A program made the translations under genes and the position numbers. Of a stretch of DNA of 37,030 nt, positions 36,199 through 37,030 are shown piece after piece. The notes under the pieces were generated by a model. It was not told where the DNA came from, searched no databases, and worked only from the letters and a program-made list of their open reading frames with translations. The DNA is from Moorena producens 3L (GTDB lineage: Bacteria > Cyanobacteriota > Cyanobacteriia > Cyanobacteriales > Coleofasciculaceae): contig NZ_GL890968.1 of the NCBI RefSeq assembly GCF_000211815.1, positions 1 to 37,030 on the forward strand, read 5' to 3'. Numbering within the stretch: position 1 is the stretch's first letter; every line of letters starts with the position of its first letter.

Positions 36199-37030
36199 AT
36201 GCGCACTGACAGCCTATTTTATAAAGTCTTCCAAACCCTCCCTGGCACTCTCTTTGAACTCCTGGGAGACAACACTCAACTAGCACAAAACTATAATTTT
36301 AAGGCCGTCGAACTCAAAGAACTCGCCAAACGCACCGACGGCGTATTTCTCCCCAAACGAGATGGCGACCCTATTTATTTCGTAGAAGTCCAATTTCAGA
36401 AAGATGAAGACTTGTACTACCGCCTGATGCAAGAAGTGTTTGTCTACTTAGGACAAAATCGTTGGCGACATGGCTGGCAAGCGGTAGTATTTTGGGCTAA
36501 GCGCAGCTTGGATACAGGGATTCCCAGATGTTACGATGGCGAAGTCCAAACAGGATATCTGCACTCACTTTACCTTGATGAAACTCCAGACACCTCAGAC
36601 TCAATCGGATTGGGACTGGTACGGCTGGTAGTGGAACCTCAAGCCAATGTCCAACACAGAGTACGACAACTAGAAAGATGTGCGAGGGCTCTACCAGTAG
36701 CACAGCAAAGAAATGCGATAGAATTAGTAGAACAAGCCTTAGTATATAAATTTCCTGAACGTCCTTGGAGGGAATTAGAAGCGATGTTTGGACTCACAGA
36801 ATGGAAACAGACCAGATTTTATCGGGAAGTTAAGGCTGAAGGTCACCAAGAAGGTCACCAAGAAGGTCACCAAGAAGGTCACCAAGAAGGTCATCAAGAA
36901 GGTCGCATCACTGAGGCACAGATTTTGGTCATGCGTCTGCTGAAAAAACGATTCCCAGAAATGACCGAGGAAATAAACAATGTAGTTCAAGGTTTGTCTT
37001 TGTCAAAATTTGGAAGGGTTAACAGATATT
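36199..37030 (+). CDS. DUF2887 family protein, copy 2, partial and frameshifted
   Basis: Starts MRTDSLFYKVFQTLPGTLFE and follows copy 1 with only a few substitutions, including the EVQ core and the five EGHQ repeats (36838-36897). At 37005-37008 the run AAAA replaces AAA of copy 1, so the C-terminus reads LSKFGRVNRY instead of LSNLEGLTDI. The reading frame leaves the window without a stop. The frameshift affects only the last 35 or so residues, so the nuclease core would still be made. Confidence 0.85.
   Translation, partial: MRTDSLFYKVFQTLPGTLFELLGDNTQLAQNYNFKAVELKELAKRTDGVFLPKRDGDPIYFVEVQFQKDEDLYYRLMQEVFVYLGQNRWRHGWQAVVFWAKRSLDTGIPRCYDGEVQTGYLHSLYLDETPDTSDSIGLGLVRLVVEPQANVQHRVRQLERCARALPVAQQRNAIELVEQALVYKFPERPWRELEAMFGLTEWKQTRFYREVKAEGHQEGHQEGHQEGHQEGHQEGRITEAQILVMRLLKKRFPEMTEEINNVVQGLSLSKFGRVNRY

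Larger units (their letters stand above)
34841..37030. repeat. Tandem duplication, about 1.25 kb unit
   Basis: ATGGGCGTAC starts the unit at 34841 and again at 36091. Upstream region and gene are nearly identical. Start codons are 1242 bp apart, the difference from 1250 being an 8-base loss in the second leader. The second unit is cut by the window end. Confidence 0.9.

Overview
The window looks like chromosome from a filamentous cyanobacterium with a large, repeat-rich genome of the Moorena/Oscillatoria type. The genus cannot be proved from the sequence alone. The evidence is HIP1 palindromes (GCGATCGC, for example near 6565, 7346, 14330, 23480, 31297), many 7-bp short tandem repeats (STRRs), palindromic GCGTTCGCGTAGCG-type repeats, and cyanobacterium-typical families: Uma2, DUF2887, caspase-STAND-WD40 proteins and HNH maturase introns. 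No tRNA, rRNA or CRISPR was found.

Layout. (1) 1-3990: three near-identical small peptidoglycan-binding (PGB) protein genes. Each sits behind the same 232-bp leader, in an area hit repeatedly by small inverted-repeat elements and holding an IS4-type transposase relic. (2) 3988-7750, minus strand: a conserved small hypothetical gene overlapping a MITE-split retropepsin-like gene, then an ECF-like sigma factor overlapping a TPR gene, and a PAS-LuxR regulator. (3) 8305-17407, plus strand: an HTH/NB-ARC/WD40 STAND ATPase, a small acidic protein, and a caspase-alpha/beta hydrolase-transmembrane protein. (4) 17909-21090: a minus-strand Uma2 nuclease gene split by an oppositely oriented full-length group II intron with an RT-maturase-HNH ORF. 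(5) 21746-30638: a caspase-nSTAND-WD40 protein, a fourth PGB cassette lying between 38-bp inverted repeats, and a paralogous caspase-nSTAND protein without the WD40 half. (6) 31268-34582: a PIN/AbrB toxin-antitoxin pair, an orphan antitoxin-like gene, a ParB-like gene split by a MITE, and a small protein/HNH pair whose HNH is frameshifted. (7) 34841-37030: a tandem duplication of a DUF2887 (Rpn/PD-(D/E)XK type) gene; the second copy is frameshifted and runs off the window.

How it fits together. Three caspase-fold proteases, two nSTAND ATPases and one NB-ARC ATPase with WD40 sensors within about 22 kb suggest a signalling, conflict or cell-death island. The neighbouring sigma/TPR/LuxR genes could regulate it, but that link is only inference. 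The PGB family is the least explained component: its leader is conserved without an indel in all copies and its N-terminus carries a variable LANGS repeat. Much of the rest is decay that can be read at base level: target-site duplications, empty versus occupied sites in the same window, nested insertions, and genes whose 3' ends are now supplied by repeats.
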